Positions 17,402 to 26,801 are shown, counted from the stretch's first letter. The stretch: DNA of 64,000 nt from Methylorubrum salsuginis (GCF_900114375.1 NZ_FOSV01000020.1:22520-86519); one strand, 5' to 3'. Notes: generated from the sequence alone by a model not told the origin. A program made the numbers and translations.

Positions 17402-18592
17402 ATGCCTCGACGCCTCACCGCCGCCCGCCTCCTCACCCGGCGCCTCGCCCTCGGCGCCCTGCTGGCGGGCTTCGCCGGCCTCGCGCCCGTTCGGGCCGCG
17501 GAGCCGATCCGGCTCGGCCTCGTCACCGCGCTCAGCGGCCAGTCGGCGAAGTCGGGCGAGGCGATCTCCCGCGGGATCGGGCTGGCGATCGACGAGATCA
17601 ACAAGGGCGGCGGCGTGCTCGGGCGCCCGCTCGAACTGGTCGCCCGCGACGACGAGGCCAACCCGTCGAAGGGCGTGCTCGCCGCCCGCGAACTGATCCA
17701 GCGGGCCGGCGTCGTGGCGCTGATCGGCGGGCTCGACACGCCGGTCTCGATGGCGATCGTGCCCATCGCCAACCAGATGAAGGTGCCCTTCGTCGGCCCT
17801 TGGGCGGCCGGCACCGGCATCACCCGCAACGGGGCCGCCGACAATTACGTGTTCCGCGTCTCGGCGGTCGATGCCCTCGTGGACGAGGCGCTCGTCACCT
17901 ACGCGGTGAAGACCTACGGGGCGAAGAAGCCCGGCGCGATCCTCGTCAACAACGCCTGGGGCGAGTCGAACCAGCAGGGCATCGTCGCAGCGCTGAAGGC
18001 GGCGGGTCTCCCGAGCGCGGGAATCGAGAAGTACGAGGCCAACGACATCGACATGGTGCCCCAGCTCTCCCGTCTGCGGGAGGCCGGGGCCGATGCCCTG
18101 TTCCTCGTCGGCAATGTCGGCCCCTCCGCCCAGGTGGTGAAGTCGCTGGACCGTATGGGCTGGACCGTGCCGGTGATCTCCCACTGGGGTCCGGCGGGCG
18201 GGCGCTTCGACGAACTCGCGGGTCCGGGCGCGGCGCGGGTCCACTTCGTCCAGACCTTCACCTTCGCCGGCAACGACAGCCCGAAGGCGACGGCGGTGCT
18301 CGACGCGCTGAAGGCGAAGTACCCGGCGATCAAGTCCATGGCCGACGTGACGCCCGCCGTCGGCATCGCCAACGCCTACGACGCCACCCACCTGATCGCG
18401 CTGGCGATCCAGGCGGCCGGCTCGACCGAAGGACCGAAGGTCCGCGACGGCTTCTACAAGGTCCCAGCCTATGCCGGCCTGATCAAGACCTACGAGGCGC
18501 CCTTCGCCCCGGACCGGCACGACGCTTTAAGGCCGGAGGATTACATCTTCGCGAGCTTCCGCAACGGCGAGATCGTCGCGGTGGCGAAGTGA
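17402..18592 (+). CDS. Branched-chain-type ABC transporter substrate-binding protein (LivK family)
   Basis: A 396-residue periplasmic binding protein, type I fold. Residues 1-~31 are an export signal containing TRRLALGALLAG, which could be read by Tat or Sec. The mature part begins with IRLGLVTALSGQSAKSGEAISRGIGLAIDEINKGGGVLGRPLEL, the hallmark of LivK/amide-binding (AmiC, urea-binding UrtA) proteins. It captures an amino acid, amide or small ureide. It is the first gene of an operon with livH, a fused livM-livG-livF and two hydrolase genes. The ligand is unknown; hydrolase company makes an amide or ureide more likely than leucine. Confidence 0.88.
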   Translation: MPRRLTAARLLTRRLALGALLAGFAGLAPVRAAEPIRLGLVTALSGQSAKSGEAISRGIGLAIDEINKGGGVLGRPLELVARDDEANPSKGVLAARELIQRAGVVALIGGLDTPVSMAIVPIANQMKVPFVGPWAAGTGITRNGAADNYVFRVSAVDALVDEALVTYAVKTYGAKKPGAILVNNAWGESNQQGIVAALKAAGLPSAGIEKYEANDIDMVPQLSRLREAGADALFLVGNVGPSAQVVKSLDRMGWTVPVISHWGPAGGRFDELAGPGAARVHFVQTFTFAGNDSPKATAVLDALKAKYPAIKSMADVTPAVGIANAYDATHLIALAIQAAGSTEGPKVRDGFYKVPAYAGLIKTYEAPFAPDRHDALRPEDYIFASFRNGEIVAVAK

Positions 18593-18617
18593 CGGGCCTT
18601 CGCGCGGGGAGGTCCCC

Positions 18618-19487
18618 ATGCTGATCGGAACCCTCGTCAGCGGGCTCGGCCTCGGCAGCATGTACGGGCTCGTCGCCCTCGGCTTCCACATCACCTTCGT
18701 GGTCTCCGGCACCGTGAACTTCGCCCAAGGCAGCGCCGTCACCCTGGGCGCTGTTTTGGGCTACGTCTTCGCGGTGCAGCTCGGCTGGCCGATGCCGCTG
18801 GCGGCCGCCGCCGCGCTCGCGGGTTGCGCGCTGCTCGGACTCGCGGTGGAGCGCCTGCTGGTGCGCCCCTTCGTCGTGCGCGGCTCCGATGCGTGGCTGC
18901 TCGCCACCGTGGCCGGCGGCATCATCCTCGACAACGTGCTGCTGTTCACCTTCGGCAAGGAGCCCCGCGGCCTGCCCTCCGCCCTGGTCGCGGCGCCCGT
19001 GCAGGTGCTCGGCGCCGGCATCTATCCGTTGCAGCTCGTGATTCCGGTGGTCGGCATCGCGGCAGCGGTCGCGATCCGGGCGGTGTTCCGCGGGACCGAA
19101 CTCGGCCGCGTGCTGCTCGCTGTGGCGCAGAACGCCGAGGCCGCGCGGCTGATGGGGATTGATGTCGCCCGCACCGTCGCCTGCGCCTTCGCGCTCTCGG
19201 CGATGCTCGCGGGTGCGGCGGGCCTCTTGATCGCGCCGCTCTTCTCCGTCTCGGCCGAAATGGGGGCGCTGTTCGGGATCAAGGCGTTCGCGGTGGCGAT
19301 CCTCGGCGGCATCGGCTCGGCCACCGGCGTCGTGCTGGCGGGCCTGCTCTACGGCGTGGTCGAGGCCGGCGTCACCGCGACGCTCGGCTCCGGCGCGACC
19401 CAGATCGTGGTGTTCTCGGTCATCATCCTCGCCCTCGCCCTGCGCCCGAACGGGCTGCTCGGCCGCGCGGCCGTCAACAAGGTCTGA
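18618..19487 (+). CDS. ABC transporter permease, LivH family
   Basis: A 289-residue inner-membrane permease with about eight hydrophobic segments. LivH signatures include GLGLGSMYGLVALGFHITFVVSGTVNFAQGS at the N-terminus and the EAA-like region NAEAARLMGIDVARTVACAFALSAMLAGAAGLL, then FAVAILGGIGSATGVVLAGLLYGVVE. It pairs with the LivM part of the next gene to form the channel. GGGGAGGT is a good ribosome-binding site 7 bp before the ATG. The gap to the next gene is 2 bp, indicating translational coupling. Confidence 0.9.
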   Translation: MLIGTLVSGLGLGSMYGLVALGFHITFVVSGTVNFAQGSAVTLGAVLGYVFAVQLGWPMPLAAAAALAGCALLGLAVERLLVRPFVVRGSDAWLLATVAGGIILDNVLLFTFGKEPRGLPSALVAAPVQVLGAGIYPLQLVIPVVGIAAAVAIRAVFRGTELGRVLLAVAQNAEAARLMGIDVARTVACAFALSAMLAGAAGLLIAPLFSVSAEMGALFGIKAFAVAILGGIGSATGVVLAGLLYGVVEAGVTATLGSGATQIVVFSVIILALALRPNGLLGRAAVNKV

Positions 19488-19489
19488 CC

Positions 19490-21961
19490 ATGCGCGCGCT
19501 TCTCCGGGCGCCGGCCGCGATGCCGCTCGCCATCCTGGGCCTGACGCTGGCGGGCCTCGGCCTCGTCGGGCTGACGAGCGGCTACAGCCACTTCGTCATC
19601 GCGCTGGTGGCGCTGACGGTGCTGGCCGGCACCGGCCTCAACGTCCTCCTGGGCCTTGGCGGTCTGATCTCGTTCGGCCATGCCGGGTTCTACGCGCTCG
19701 GCGCCTATGCCAGCGCGATCCTGACGCTCAAGGGGTTCAGCTTCTGGCTGGCGTTGCCCGCAGCCGCCGCCCTCTCGGCGCTGGTCGGCGCGGCGCTCGC
19801 GGTGCCGGCGATGCGGGTGCGCGGGCCCTATCTCGCGATGGTGACGATCGCCTTCGGCTTTCTCGTCGAGCACGCGCTGATCGAGGGCGGCGAATTCACC
19901 GGCGGGCAGAACGGCCTCGTGGTCGCCACCGGCCCGAGCCTGTTCGGCGTGGCCCTCGGCGAGCGCGATCTCGCGATTCTCGCCGTGATCCTGGCGGGGT
20001 TGAGCCTCTACGGCTTCCACAGGCTGCGCCACGCCCGTCTCGGGCAGGCGCTTCGCGCCGTACGCGACGCGGACGTCGCCGCAGCGTCCCTCGGCTTCGA
20101 TCCGGTGCGGGTGAAGACCGCGGCCTTCGCGATCTCGGCGGCCCTCACCGGGTTGGCTGGCGCGGTGCTGTCGCCGCTGATGCTGTTCATCGCGCCGAGC
20201 TCGTTCCCGTTCACTCAGTCGATCCTGTTCGTGCTGGCGGTCGTCGTCGGTGGGGCCGGCACCGTGCTCGGGCCGCTGTTCGGGGCGCTGGTGACGGTGC
20301 TGCTGCCGGAAGCGCTCGCGGGGCTGGCCGAATACCGCCTGCTGTTCTTCGGCCTGACGACGCTGGTGGTGCTTTGGCTCGTGCCCGCCGGCCTCGTCGG
20401 CAGCCTTGCGCGCCTCCTGCCGCGGGGCGGCGGGGCGCGGCCCGACGCGGGGGCCGAGCCGCCGGACTTCCTGAACCGGAGCGAGGGCGAGGGGCTCGCG
20501 GTCGAGGGCCTCGGCATCGCCTTCGGCGGCATCCGCGCGGCGGAAGGGGTCGCGTTCGAAGCCCAGCCCGGCGCCGTCACTAGCGTGATCGGGCCCAACG
20601 GGGCGGGCAAGACCACCGTCCTCAACATGATCTCGGGCTTCTACCGGCCGAGTGCGGGCCGCATCCGCCTCGGGGATCGGGAGTTGGCCGGGCGGGCGGC
20701 CCATACCATCGCCCGCGCCGGCATCGCCCGCACCTACCAGACCACGCGGCTGTTCGGTTCGCTCAGCGTGATCGAGAACGTGACGCTGGCCCGCGCCCCG
20801 GGACGCCTGCTGCGCCGGGCGCAAACCGAAGACCGGCAGGACGCCGCGGCGTTGCTCGCCTTCGTCGGCTATGCCGGCCCCCTCGACCGTCCAGCCTCCG
20901 AACTGCCCCATGTCGACCGGCGCCTCGTCGAGATCGCCCGCGCGCTCGCCGGGGGCCCGCGCGTTCTCCTCCTCGACGAGCCCGCCGCCGGCCTGTCCCG
21001 CGCCGAGACCGACCGCCTCGGCACGCTGCTGCGGCGGATCGCGAGCCGCGGCATCGCCGTGATCCTCGTGGAGCACGACATGCCGCTGGTGATGGGCCTG
21101 TCCGACCGCATCCTCGTCATGGATGCCGGCCGCCCCATCGCCCTCGGCACGCCCAGTGAGATCCGCCGGAACCCGGCCGTGCTGCGCGCCTATCTCGGCG
21201 CCGCCGAGACCCCGGCCCGGCCGCGCGCCGCCCCCTGGAGCGGCCCGGCCGACGCGGTGCTCGCCGCCCACGGCCTCACCGCCGGCTACGGCGCCGCGCC
21301 CGTGCTCGACGACGTGGCGCTGGCGGTGCGCCCCGGCGAGACCGTGGCGCTGCTGGGCTCGAACGGGGCCGGCAAGTCCACGGCGATGCGCGCGCTCGCC
21401 GGGCTGCTGCGCCCGGTCGAGGGTTCGATCGTGCTAGCCGATCAGGCCATTGCGGCGCTGCCGGCGCACCGGATCGCCCGGCTCGGCCTCGCTTTGGTGC
21501 CGGAGGGGCGGCAGGTCTTCCCCGAACTCACCGTGGTCGAGAACATCCGCCTCGGCGCGTGGAGTCGGGGTGGCCGCGTCGATCCGGCCGAGGTCGAGGC
21601 CCTGCTCGACCGGTTCCCGCGCCTGCGCGAGCGGGCCGGCAGCCGCGCCGGCCTGCTCTCGGGCGGCGAGCAGCAGATGCTCGCCATCGCCCGCGGGATG
21701 ATGGCGCGCCCACGCATCCTACTCCTTGACGAGCCCTCGCTCGGGCTCGCCCCCGCGATCATCAACAGCCTCTACGCCACCGTCGCCGAACTGCGCGATG
21801 CCGGCACCACCATCCTGATCGTCGATCAGATGGCCGCACTCGCGCTGACCGTGGCGGATCGCGGCTACGTGCTGGAGCAGGGGCGCGTCGCCGCATCGGG
21901 CACCGCGGCCGAACTGAAGGCGGACGCCGCCCTGGAGGCGGCCTATCTCGGGGCGGCGTAA
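19490..21961 (+). CDS. Triple-fusion ABC transporter protein: LivM permease-LivG ATPase-LivF ATPase
   Basis: An 823-residue single open frame holding three normally separate subunits. Residues ~1-315 are a LivM permease (GLGGLISFGHAGFYALGAYASA). Residues ~325-570 are a LivG ATPase (Walker A GPNGAGKTT near 368, Walker B VLLLDEP). Residues ~590-823 are a LivF ATPase (Walker A GSNGAGKST near 624, signature LSGGEQQ near 724, Walker B ILLLDEP, switch His replaced by Gln in LIVDQM). In the LivG half the signature reads LPHVDRR instead of LSGGQ-like, so the composite site using it may be weak. Pro/Arg-rich linkers join the parts. With LivH it would make a complete importer from only two polypeptides plus the binding protein. 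Confidence 0.9.
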   Translation: MRALLRAPAAMPLAILGLTLAGLGLVGLTSGYSHFVIALVALTVLAGTGLNVLLGLGGLISFGHAGFYALGAYASAILTLKGFSFWLALPAAAALSALVGAALAVPAMRVRGPYLAMVTIAFGFLVEHALIEGGEFTGGQNGLVVATGPSLFGVALGERDLAILAVILAGLSLYGFHRLRHARLGQALRAVRDADVAAASLGFDPVRVKTAAFAISAALTGLAGAVLSPLMLFIAPSSFPFTQSILFVLAVVVGGAGTVLGPLFGALVTVLLPEALAGLAEYRLLFFGLTTLVVLWLVPAGLVGSLARLLPRGGGARPDAGAEPPDFLNRSEGEGLAVEGLGIAFGGIRAAEGVAFEAQPGAVTSVIGPNGAGKTTVLNMISGFYRPSAGRIRLGDRELAGRAAHTIARAGIARTYQTTRLFGSLSVIENVTLARAPGRLLRRAQTEDRQDAAALLAFVGYAGPLDRPASELPHVDRRLVEIARALAGGPRVLLLDEPAAGLSRAETDRLGTLLRRIASRGIAVILVEHDMPLVMGLSDRILVMDAGRPIALGTPSEIRRNPAVLRAYLGAAETPARPRAAPWSGPADAVLAAHGLTAGYGAAPVLDDVALAVRPGETVALLGSNGAGKSTAMRALAGLLRPVEGSIVLADQAIAALPAHRIARLGLALVPEGRQVFPELTVVENIRLGAWSRGGRVDPAEVEALLDRFPRLRERAGSRAGLLSGGEQQMLAIARGMMARPRILLLDEPSLGLAPAIINSLYATVAELRDAGTTILIVDQMAALALTVADRGYVLEQGRVAASGTAAELKADAALEAAYLGAA

Positions 21962-21994
21962 GCCCCCCTCCACCACAGGACCGAGACCCAGACC

Positions 21995-22879
21995 GTGACC
22001 ACATCCGCGCCGAGCCATGGCCGCTACGCCTATTCCGCCCTGCCGGACCGGCCGGTCTACGACTGGCCCGAGGGCAAGCGGCTCGCCGTCTACCTCGCGC
22101 TGAACTTCGAGACCTTCGATTTCGGCTCCGGCCTCGGCGCCGAGCTGGCGCCGGGCGGGCCGCAGCCGGACGTGCTGAACTACGCGTGGCGCGACTGGGG
22201 CAACCGGGTCGGGGCGTGGCGCCTGCGCGACCTGCTCGACGCGTTGGGCCTGCCGGCCAGCATCCTCGTCAACAGCCGCATCTATCGGGATTGCCCGGGC
22301 CTGATCGAGGCGTTCCGGGCGCGGGGCGACGAGATCGTCGGCCACGGGCGCACCAACGCCGAGCGCCAGGGCGACATGCCGGAAGAGGACGAGCGGGCGC
22401 TGATCGCCGAGGCGACCGCCGTGCTGACGCGGGAGGAGGGAAGGGCGCCCGCGGGCTGGCTCGGCCCCTGGATCTCGCAGTCGCGGGTCACGCCCGACCT
22501 GCTGGCGGAGGCCGGCTACCGCTACCTGCTCGACTGGTGCCACGACGACCAGCCGACATGGTTTTCGACCCGCGGCGGCGGGCGCATCCTGTCGCTGCCC
22601 TATCCGCAAGAGCTGAACGACATCCCGGCCGTCGTCGCCCGCAAGGACACGGGACGGGCCTTCGCCGAGGCCATCCTCGACGGCTTCGAGGAGATGCTGG
22701 AGCAATCGCGCAAGGCGCCCCTCGTCATGGGCATCGCGCTCCATCCCTACATCGTCGGCCAGCCGCACCGCCTGCGCCCGCTGCGCCGGGTGCTGGAGCG
22801 GATCGCCGCGGAACGCGACACGGTCTGGCTCACCACCGCGGGCGCCATCGCGGCCCATGCCGCTCGGATCATGGAGTAG
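21995..22879 (+). CDS. Polysaccharide-deacetylase-family protein, PuuE (allantoinase)-like
   Basis: A 294-residue cytosolic NodB-fold protein starting at GTG. It has the PuuE-type N-terminus (VYDWPEGKRLAVYLALNFETF) and NYAWRDWGNRVGAWRLRDLL. The DEIVGHGRTNAERQGDMPEEDE segment is where canonical deacetylases have a metal-binding SHxxxH, here reduced to GHGRTNAERQ. PuuE proteins hydrolyse allantoin without metal; other relatives are uncharacterised. There is no signal peptide, so the substrate is internal, fitting import by the ABC system encoded just upstream (33 bp). Allantoinase or a related cyclic-amide hydrolase is plausible but unproven. It ends 5 bp before the GGT-family gene. Confidence 0.78.
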   Translation: MTTSAPSHGRYAYSALPDRPVYDWPEGKRLAVYLALNFETFDFGSGLGAELAPGGPQPDVLNYAWRDWGNRVGAWRLRDLLDALGLPASILVNSRIYRDCPGLIEAFRARGDEIVGHGRTNAERQGDMPEEDERALIAEATAVLTREEGRAPAGWLGPWISQSRVTPDLLAEAGYRYLLDWCHDDQPTWFSTRGGGRILSLPYPQELNDIPAVVARKDTGRAFAEAILDGFEEMLEQSRKAPLVMGIALHPYIVGQPHRLRPLRRVLERIAAERDTVWLTTAGAIAAHAARIME

Positions 22880-22884
22880 CCGCC

Positions 22885-24579
22885 ATGGATCGCCGCGAAG
22901 CCCATCGAGCGCCGGCCCCGTCGCGGCGCGCGCTTCTCCTGACCTCCGCGGCGGCCCTGGGGGCCTCGACCATGCCGACCTCTCTGTTCGCTGAAACCCG
23001 CGGGGCCCTCGCCCGGTCCGCCACCGGCATGGTGACGAGCCCGCACGAACTCGCCAGCGAGGCCGGACGGGAGGTGTTGCGGGCGGGCGGCAACGCCATC
23101 GAGGCGGCCATCGCCATCAACGCCACGCTCTGCGTCACCTATCCGCATTTCTGCGGTCTCGGCGGCGACGCCTTCATGATCGTCAGCGACCGCAACGGCG
23201 CCGCCTTCACCCTATCGGGCATCGGCCAGGCGGCGGCCAAGGTGGCGCAGGACGGCCGGCCGATCCCGACCCGCGGCCCCGGCTCGGCGATCACGGCGGC
23301 GGCCGCCGTCGATACCTGGGAGCAGGCCTTCACCTACAGCCAGCGGGCCTGGGGCGGGCGCCAATCGTGGAAGGGGTTGTTTCAGCGCGCTATCGCCTAC
23401 GCGACCGACGGCTTCCCGATGACGCCGTCGCAGCGCTTCTGGACGAATTTCCGCGCCAACGAGATCGGCCACTGGCCCGATGTCGTGCGCGCCTTCACCA
23501 CCGACGGCCGCGTGCCAGATGTCGGCGAGACCGTCCGGCTGCCCGATCTCGCCCGCTCGCTCACGACGCTGGCCGAGAACGGCGGACGCGACTTCTACGA
23601 GGGCGAACTCGCCCGCCGGATCGCCCGCGGGCTGGAGCAGGCGGGCTCGCCGCTCACCGCGGACGACCTCACCCGCTGCCGGGCGCGCAACGAGAGTGCG
23701 TTGCGCGTGCCCTATCGCGGCGGCGAACTCGTCAGCCTGCGCCCGCCGACCCAAGGGGTGACCACCCTCGAAATCATGGGCATCCTCGACCGCTTCGACG
23801 TGGCGTCGATTCCGGAAGGCAGCGCCGACTACTACCATCTCGTCGTCGAGGCGGTGAAACGCGCCTTCATCGACCGCAACCGCTTCATCGCCGACCCGGA
23901 TTTTTCCGATGTTCCGGTCGATCGGCTGCTGTCGCCCGCTCATCTCGATGCCCAGGCCCGCGGCATCGACCGGACGAAGGCCGCGCCCTGGCCGCACGTG
24001 TTCCAGACCGGCGACACCGTCTTCATCGGCGCCGCCGACCGGGACGGGAACTGCGTCAGCCTCTTGCAGACGGTGTATTTCGACTGGGGCAGCGGGGTCG
24101 TGGCCGGCGACACCGGCATCCTCTGGCACAACCGCGGCGCGGCCTTCAGCGCCGATCCGGCCCACATCAACGCCGCCCGCCCCGGCAAGCGCCCGTTCCA
24201 CACCCTCAATCCCGGCATGTATTTCGAGCAGGGCCGCCCAAGACTGCTCTACGGCACGCAAGGGGCGGACGGGCAGCCGCAGACGCTCGCGGCGGTGCTG
24301 ACGCGCCTGATCGATTACCGCATGGACCCGCTGACCGCGCTGGCCCGGCCCCGCTTCCTCCTCGGAAAGACGTTTTCCGACAGCCGCGACAGCCTCAAGC
24401 TCGAACTCGATGCCGGCGAGGCGGTGTTCACTGACCTCAGGGCGCGGGGGCACGAGATCAGCCCGATCCCGGCGCAGAGCCCGCTCGCCGGCCATCCGGG
24501 CGCGATCCGGATCGAGGACGACGGCGGCTTCGTCGGCGCCCACGATCCCCGCAGCGACGGCTTGGCGCTCGGCCTGTAA
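22885..24579 (+). CDS. Gamma-glutamyltransferase-family amidohydrolase (Ntn hydrolase)
   Basis: A 564-residue proenzyme of the GGT family. The N-terminus carries a Tat-like signal (PSRRALLLTSAAALG), then the large-subunit core (GMVTSPHELASEAGREVLRAGGNAIEAAIAINATL, CGLGGDAFMIV). The self-cleavage and nucleophile position is Thr378 in DTVFIGAADRDGN; canonical GGTs have two threonines (TTHxS) and here the second is Val. The GSG-type loop is WGSGVV. These changes are common in GGT relatives that hydrolyse other amides (cephalosporin acylases, oxamate hydrolase HpxW). It is the last gene of the operon. If exported, it would work in the periplasm, before the ABC importer; the substrate is unknown. 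Confidence 0.85.
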   Translation: MDRREAHRAPAPSRRALLLTSAAALGASTMPTSLFAETRGALARSATGMVTSPHELASEAGREVLRAGGNAIEAAIAINATLCVTYPHFCGLGGDAFMIVSDRNGAAFTLSGIGQAAAKVAQDGRPIPTRGPGSAITAAAAVDTWEQAFTYSQRAWGGRQSWKGLFQRAIAYATDGFPMTPSQRFWTNFRANEIGHWPDVVRAFTTDGRVPDVGETVRLPDLARSLTTLAENGGRDFYEGELARRIARGLEQAGSPLTADDLTRCRARNESALRVPYRGGELVSLRPPTQGVTTLEIMGILDRFDVASIPEGSADYYHLVVEAVKRAFIDRNRFIADPDFSDVPVDRLLSPAHLDAQARGIDRTKAAPWPHVFQTGDTVFIGAADRDGNCVSLLQTVYFDWGSGVVAGDTGILWHNRGAAFSADPAHINAARPGKRPFHTLNPGMYFEQGRPRLLYGTQGADGQPQTLAAVLTRLIDYRMDPLTALARPRFLLGKTFSDSRDSLKLELDAGEAVFTDLRARGHEISPIPAQSPLAGHPGAIRIEDDGGFVGAHDPRSDGLALGL

Positions 24580-25076
24580 TACCGAGCGGCACGGAAAAGG
24601 ACCGATGGCCCTGTTCCGTGCGTCCGGCGGACGCCCGCCGCCCCGCCGTCGCGGGGGCAATCGGCGATGCGTCAGGATCATCGCCGATCGGTACAGCGTC
24701 GGCGGATGGTGCCACGCGGTCGAGCCCCGCCGCAGCGCTCGATACGGGGGCGGATCGCAAGACTCACGCAGCGCAAAATCGCCGTCGCAGCCGCCTCCCA
24801 AAGCGAAGCTGCCTAAGTTTCAACATCTGTATCAAGTTTCCGACACATTTCGATCAGTCGGTCCCAATTTCGGTCAACAGATCGCATGGCATGCGGCACG
24901 CTGCCGCTGACCAACACCAATCTTGTCTTCACAGACGCGTGTGAAGTCCCATTTCTTCGAAAAAAAATCGCAACCCTTTCGGCACCGCAGCAATTCCTGC
25001 CCCGTCGCACGGGTCGGCTCTCCGAGGAGGCACACCCCCGCTGAGCGACCCATTCCACACGCCGGGAGTTGGCCTC
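24580..25076 (+). other. Intergenic region before the exopolysaccharide locus
   Basis: No credible gene in 497 bp. GCACGGAA (24589-24596) and TTCCGTGC (24614-24621) form an 8-bp stem right after the GGT-family gene and may end that operon. The part from ~24800 to 24990 is clearly AT-richer than its surroundings (including an A8 run near 24960) and probably carries the promoter of the following operon. I see no definite -35/-10 pair or riboswitch-like fold. Confidence 0.4.
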
Positions 25077-26801
25077 TTGTCCAAGCCTACCCTCACGTCC
25101 ACGCCCGAGCACCGCCACGGCCGGCTCGTTCGCGTGTCGAGCGTCGGCCTTGCCTCGGTACTGGCGATCCTGATCGGCACCTCGGTGCTGCCGCCCCTCG
25201 TGGCGGACCAATCCGACCGCGCGGTGGTCAACGCCCCGGTCACGCTGATGACCGCGCCCATCGCGGGCGATATCGGCGCCATCCCGGTTTCGGCCGGGGA
25301 TGTGGTCGAGCGGGGCTCCCTCGTCGCCCGGATCGCCAACGACCGCCTCGACCGCTCCACGGCGATCCAGCTCGCCGGCCGCGTCTCCGAACTGCGGGAG
25401 CGGGCGCTCGCCGCCGAGAACAAGCGGCGCTCGAACGAGGCCTATCTCGCCGCCCTCGACCGGGCCATCCGGGACCAGTCCGGGCAGATGATCGAGGTGC
25501 TGCGCGCCCAGGTCGAGGAGCTGAAGGCCAAGATCGCCTCGGCCAGCGCCTCGGGCGAGGAGAAGCGGGTGCTGATGGAGCGCCAGGTCGGGATGGTCGC
25601 CCGCGACGTGGCGAGCCCCGACATGGTCAAGTCCACGACCCAGTCCTACAACGCCGCCGTCCAGGAGAAGAAAGCCGCCGAGGCCAAGCTCAGCCAGAAG
25701 ACGGTGCAGCTCGACGGGCTGGGGCGCGGGCTGTTCCTCGGCGACGAGCTGCGCGGCCTCGCCGAGCTGTCGCAGAAGCAGATGTCCATCACCTACGACA
25801 CCCAGCGCCTCTCCATCGAGGAGAAGGAGCTGAAGGCCGCCATGGAGGACCAGCAGGCGCTGCTGACCCGCGAGAATGCGCGCCTCGACCGGCTCGCCGC
25901 CTCCGAGATCAAGGCCTCGGCCAAGGGCGTCGTCTTCAACGTCAACGCCACCACCGGGCGCCATGTGGGAGCGGGCGACAGCCTCGCCTCGGTGGTCGAT
26001 TGCGAGCGCAGCTTCGTCGTCGCGATCTTCTCCTACCGTCAGGGCCAGAACCTGCAGGTCGGCAGCGCGGTGACGATCTCGGGCGAGCCGAACGGGCCGC
26101 GCCGGGGCATCGTGACGGAGATCCTGCCCAAGACCAGCGACACCGTCGACGCCACCTACGCCGTGCCGTTCCCGCAGACCGAGCGGCGCGAACTCTACGT
26201 GCTGGTCAAACCCGAACCCCTCGCCGCCGCCACGGCCGAGGGCGATCGGTCGGCGGGGAAGACGGCGGAGACCGCCTGCGGCGTCGGCCGCTGGGTGACG
26301 GTGACGCGCGAATCCGGCTGGGTGCCCTCGACCTCGGTCGTGTGGCGCGACCTAGAGGACGGCGCCGGCGGGCTCGCGACCAAGGTCGCCTCCGCGGCGC
26401 CCGACCTCGCCCGGAGCGTGGTCGATCGGGCGGGTTCGATGGCTGCCTCCACGGGCGACTTCCTGAAGCAGACCCTCAGCACCGCCGGCTCGGACGTCGC
26501 CGGGCCGGCGCGAGCCGGCGGCGAAGCCGAGCAGACGGGACTCGGGACCGCGCCGAGAGCCGGGGCCGCCACTCCCGAGGCCGTTCCTCCGGAACAGGCT
26601 CCGACGAGCACCTCGGATGCCGGCGAGCCGAACGCGGCCGAACGGACGGGTTCGATCCGGACGCAGGACCCGGCGCCGCCTTCCGCCACCGCGCCGGGCC
26701 GCCGGATCGCGATGCCGCCGCTGCCCCCGGTCCGGCCCGACGCGCTGCGCGGGACGAGCCTCGACCGCCCCGCGCGTCCGGGTCGGGAGGCAAGCCGCTG
26801 A
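25077..26801 (+). CDS. HlyD-like membrane-fusion protein of an exopolysaccharide locus (BgsB-like)
   Basis: A 574-residue protein starting at TTG. One membrane helix (~20-42) precedes a lipoyl half-motif (NAPVTLMTAPIAGDIGAIPVSAGDVVERG), a long coiled coil (~95-285), the second lipoyl half (ASEIKASAKGVVFNVNATTGRHVGAGDSLA) and a barrel. The C-terminal ~170 residues are low-complexity, rich in Ala/Pro/Gly. It resembles the adaptor encoded beside cellulose-synthase-like enzymes (Alg44 without PilZ; BgsB of Sinorhizobium mixed-linkage glucan synthesis) and should guide the polymer through the periplasm. It is the first gene of three that overlap end to start. Confidence 0.75.
   Translation: MSKPTLTSTPEHRHGRLVRVSSVGLASVLAILIGTSVLPPLVADQSDRAVVNAPVTLMTAPIAGDIGAIPVSAGDVVERGSLVARIANDRLDRSTAIQLAGRVSELRERALAAENKRRSNEAYLAALDRAIRDQSGQMIEVLRAQVEELKAKIASASASGEEKRVLMERQVGMVARDVASPDMVKSTTQSYNAAVQEKKAAEAKLSQKTVQLDGLGRGLFLGDELRGLAELSQKQMSITYDTQRLSIEEKELKAAMEDQQALLTRENARLDRLAASEIKASAKGVVFNVNATTGRHVGAGDSLASVVDCERSFVVAIFSYRQGQNLQVGSAVTISGEPNGPRRGIVTEILPKTSDTVDATYAVPFPQTERRELYVLVKPEPLAAATAEGDRSAGKTAETACGVGRWVTVTRESGWVPSTSVVWRDLEDGAGGLATKVASAAPDLARSVVDRAGSMAASTGDFLKQTLSTAGSDVAGPARAGGEAEQTGLGTAPRAGAATPEAVPPEQAPTSTSDAGEPNAAERTGSIRTQDPAPPSATAPGRRIAMPPLPPVRPDALRGTSLDRPARPGREASR

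Noticed and set aside
20900..20925. LivG half read as a decayed ATPase because its signature is LPHVD
   Set aside because: Walker A, Walker B and the D/H loops are intact, and LivG proteins often have divergent signatures, so it is not called a pseudogene domain.
19349..21271. A ~640-codon open frame antisense to the LivMGF fusion
   Set aside because: No domain pattern; coding evidence lies with the fusion protein.
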